Shown here piece after piece: positions 5,873 to 6,691 of a stretch of DNA of 6,691 bases. This stretch comes from Chitinophagaceae bacterium (GTDB lineage: Bacteria; Bacteroidota; Bacteroidia; Chitinophagales; Chitinophagaceae). Where the stretch lies: positions 1 through 6,691 of the forward strand of contig PLXD01000132.1 of NCBI GenBank assembly GCA_003151295.1, in the 5' to 3' direction. Position 1 is the first letter of the stretch, and each line of letters opens with the position of its first letter. The notes below the pieces were generated by a model. That model saw only the letters and a program-made list of their open reading frames with translations. It did no database searches and was not told where the DNA came from. The position numbers and the translations under genes are program-made.

Positions 5873-6691
5873 ATGAGCAAGGAGCCTGCAGAGGTAAATG
5901 TAAAAGATATGGAAGAGGAAGCAGGCTCCGGAGACGGATCGGAAGAGCTATACGAGCGACTGCATCTAAGGGTCGATAAGGGACAGGAGCCCCTCCGCAT
6001 CGATAAATTCCTCAAGCAGCGTATGGAAGGCGCTTCCCGCAATAAGATACAAAAAGCGCTGGAATCCGCATTGGTACTTGTGAACAACAAACCGGTTCCA
6101 TCAAATTATAAGATCAGGCCCCAGGACGAGATCATCATGTATTCCGATAAAGAAGCACATGGAGAAGAGATCATCCCGGAAAAAATGCCGCTGAATATCG
6201 TTTACGAAGACGAGGACGTGATGGTCATCAATAAGCCACCCGGCCTGGTCGTGCACCCTGCCAGCGGCAATTACTCCGGTACCCTGATCAACGGGGTCGC
6301 CTGGTACCTGCAGCAAAAGAACAGCACCCTTAGTGAAAAAACACTGCCACGGTTCGGCCTAGTTCACCGGATAGACAAGAATACCAGCGGATTGATGATA
6401 CTTGCCAAGACCGAAATAGCCGTCCGGAGCCTGGCCAAACAATTATTCGACCATTCGGTGAAGCGCCAATACCTGGCCCTGGCCTGGGGAGACCTGGCGG
6501 AAGAAAAGGGCACCATCATCGCGCACGTTGGCCGCCACAAACGATTCCGGAAACTATTCGATGCCTACCCCGAAGGAGAGTATGGTAAAGAGGCCATTAC
6601 GCATTATAAGGTGATAGAGCGCTTTGGATATGTGACCCTGGTACAATGTGTGCTCGAAACGGGTCGCACCCACCAGATCCGCGTCCACATG
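5873..6691 (+). CDS. RluD/RluA-family rRNA pseudouridine synthase, 3' end outside window
   Basis: The first 273 residues of a pseudouridine synthase, which isomerises specific uridines in RNA; RluD acts on 23S rRNA helix 69. After an acidic, probably disordered N-terminus (about 1-27), an S4 RNA-binding domain spans about 38-90 (LRIDKFLKQRMEGASRNKIQ, continuing to DEIIM). The catalytic domain begins at IVYEDEDVMVINKPPGLVVH (109-128). The catalytic Asp is residue 168 in GLVHRIDKNTSGLMIL, where the family motif is HRLDxxTSG. LETGRTHQIRVHM (261-273) is the C-terminal family motif and is the last thing in the window; about 70-80 residues should follow. The S4 domain and motif spacing favour RluD over RluA, but RluC-type specificity is not excluded, so I assign no symbol. 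ATG 5873 follows the promoter directly. Confidence 0.93.
   Translation, partial: MSKEPAEVNVKDMEEEAGSGDGSEELYERLHLRVDKGQEPLRIDKFLKQRMEGASRNKIQKALESALVLVNNKPVPSNYKIRPQDEIIMYSDKEAHGEEIIPEKMPLNIVYEDEDVMVINKPPGLVVHPASGNYSGTLINGVAWYLQQKNSTLSEKTLPRFGLVHRIDKNTSGLMILAKTEIAVRSLAKQLFDHSVKRQYLALAWGDLAEEKGTIIAHVGRHKRFRKLFDAYPEGEYGKEAITHYKVIERFGYVTLVQCVLETGRTHQIRVHM

Noticed and set aside
5866..6316. Minus-strand frames opposite the rluD-like gene
   Set aside because: The plus strand carries S4 and pseudouridine synthase motifs through the same stretch.

Overview
The window reads as chromosomal DNA of a Bacteroidota bacterium, most likely of the family Chitinophagaceae. The evidence is that genes lack Shine-Dalgarno sequences, that exact matches to the Bacteroidota -7 promoter box TAnnTTTG precede three of the genes, and that several proteins (the sigma factor, the membrane-anchored protease and the secreted protein) resemble families I know from Chitinophaga and relatives. 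No RNA gene, insertion sequence, CRISPR array or phage gene is visible.

Layout. Positions 1-182 (minus) hold the 5' part of a small lipoprotein with short tandem repeats, cut by the window edge. A divergent intergenic region of about 195 bp follows. Positions 378-2068 (plus) form a two-cistron operon: an ECF-like sigma factor starting at TTG, then a reading frame overlapping it by 1 nt. That second frame encodes a cytoplasmic anti-sigma-like domain, a membrane segment and a trypsin/HtrA-like serine protease domain. It is interrupted by one in-frame TAG at 1169-1171. Positions 2075-2974 (minus) encode a sugar-nucleotidyltransferase-like protein, convergent with the protease with a 6 bp gap. 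Positions 3110-3946 (plus) encode a PLP enzyme of the ACC deaminase/D-cysteine desulfhydrase family, whose true 5' end probably lies upstream of its first ATG. Positions 4015-4995 (plus) encode a secreted protein with a fibronectin-III-like N-terminus. Positions 5026-5766 (minus) encode LipB octanoyltransferase. Positions 5873-6691 (plus) encode an RluD-type pseudouridine synthase that runs off the window.

How the genes fit together. lipB, the rluD-like gene, the nucleotidyltransferase and the PLP enzyme look like ordinary metabolic or RNA-modification genes with no obvious shared pathway. The distinctive unit is the sigma factor coupled to a membrane protease. I infer a signalling pair: the cytoplasmic N-terminal domain could hold the sigma factor, and the other side of the membrane carries a complete His-Asp-Ser triad. 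In this sequence a nonsense codon splits the second protein between those two parts. That is a recent pseudogenisation, a sequencing or assembly error, or a natural readthrough/reinitiation arrangement; the sequence alone cannot decide.
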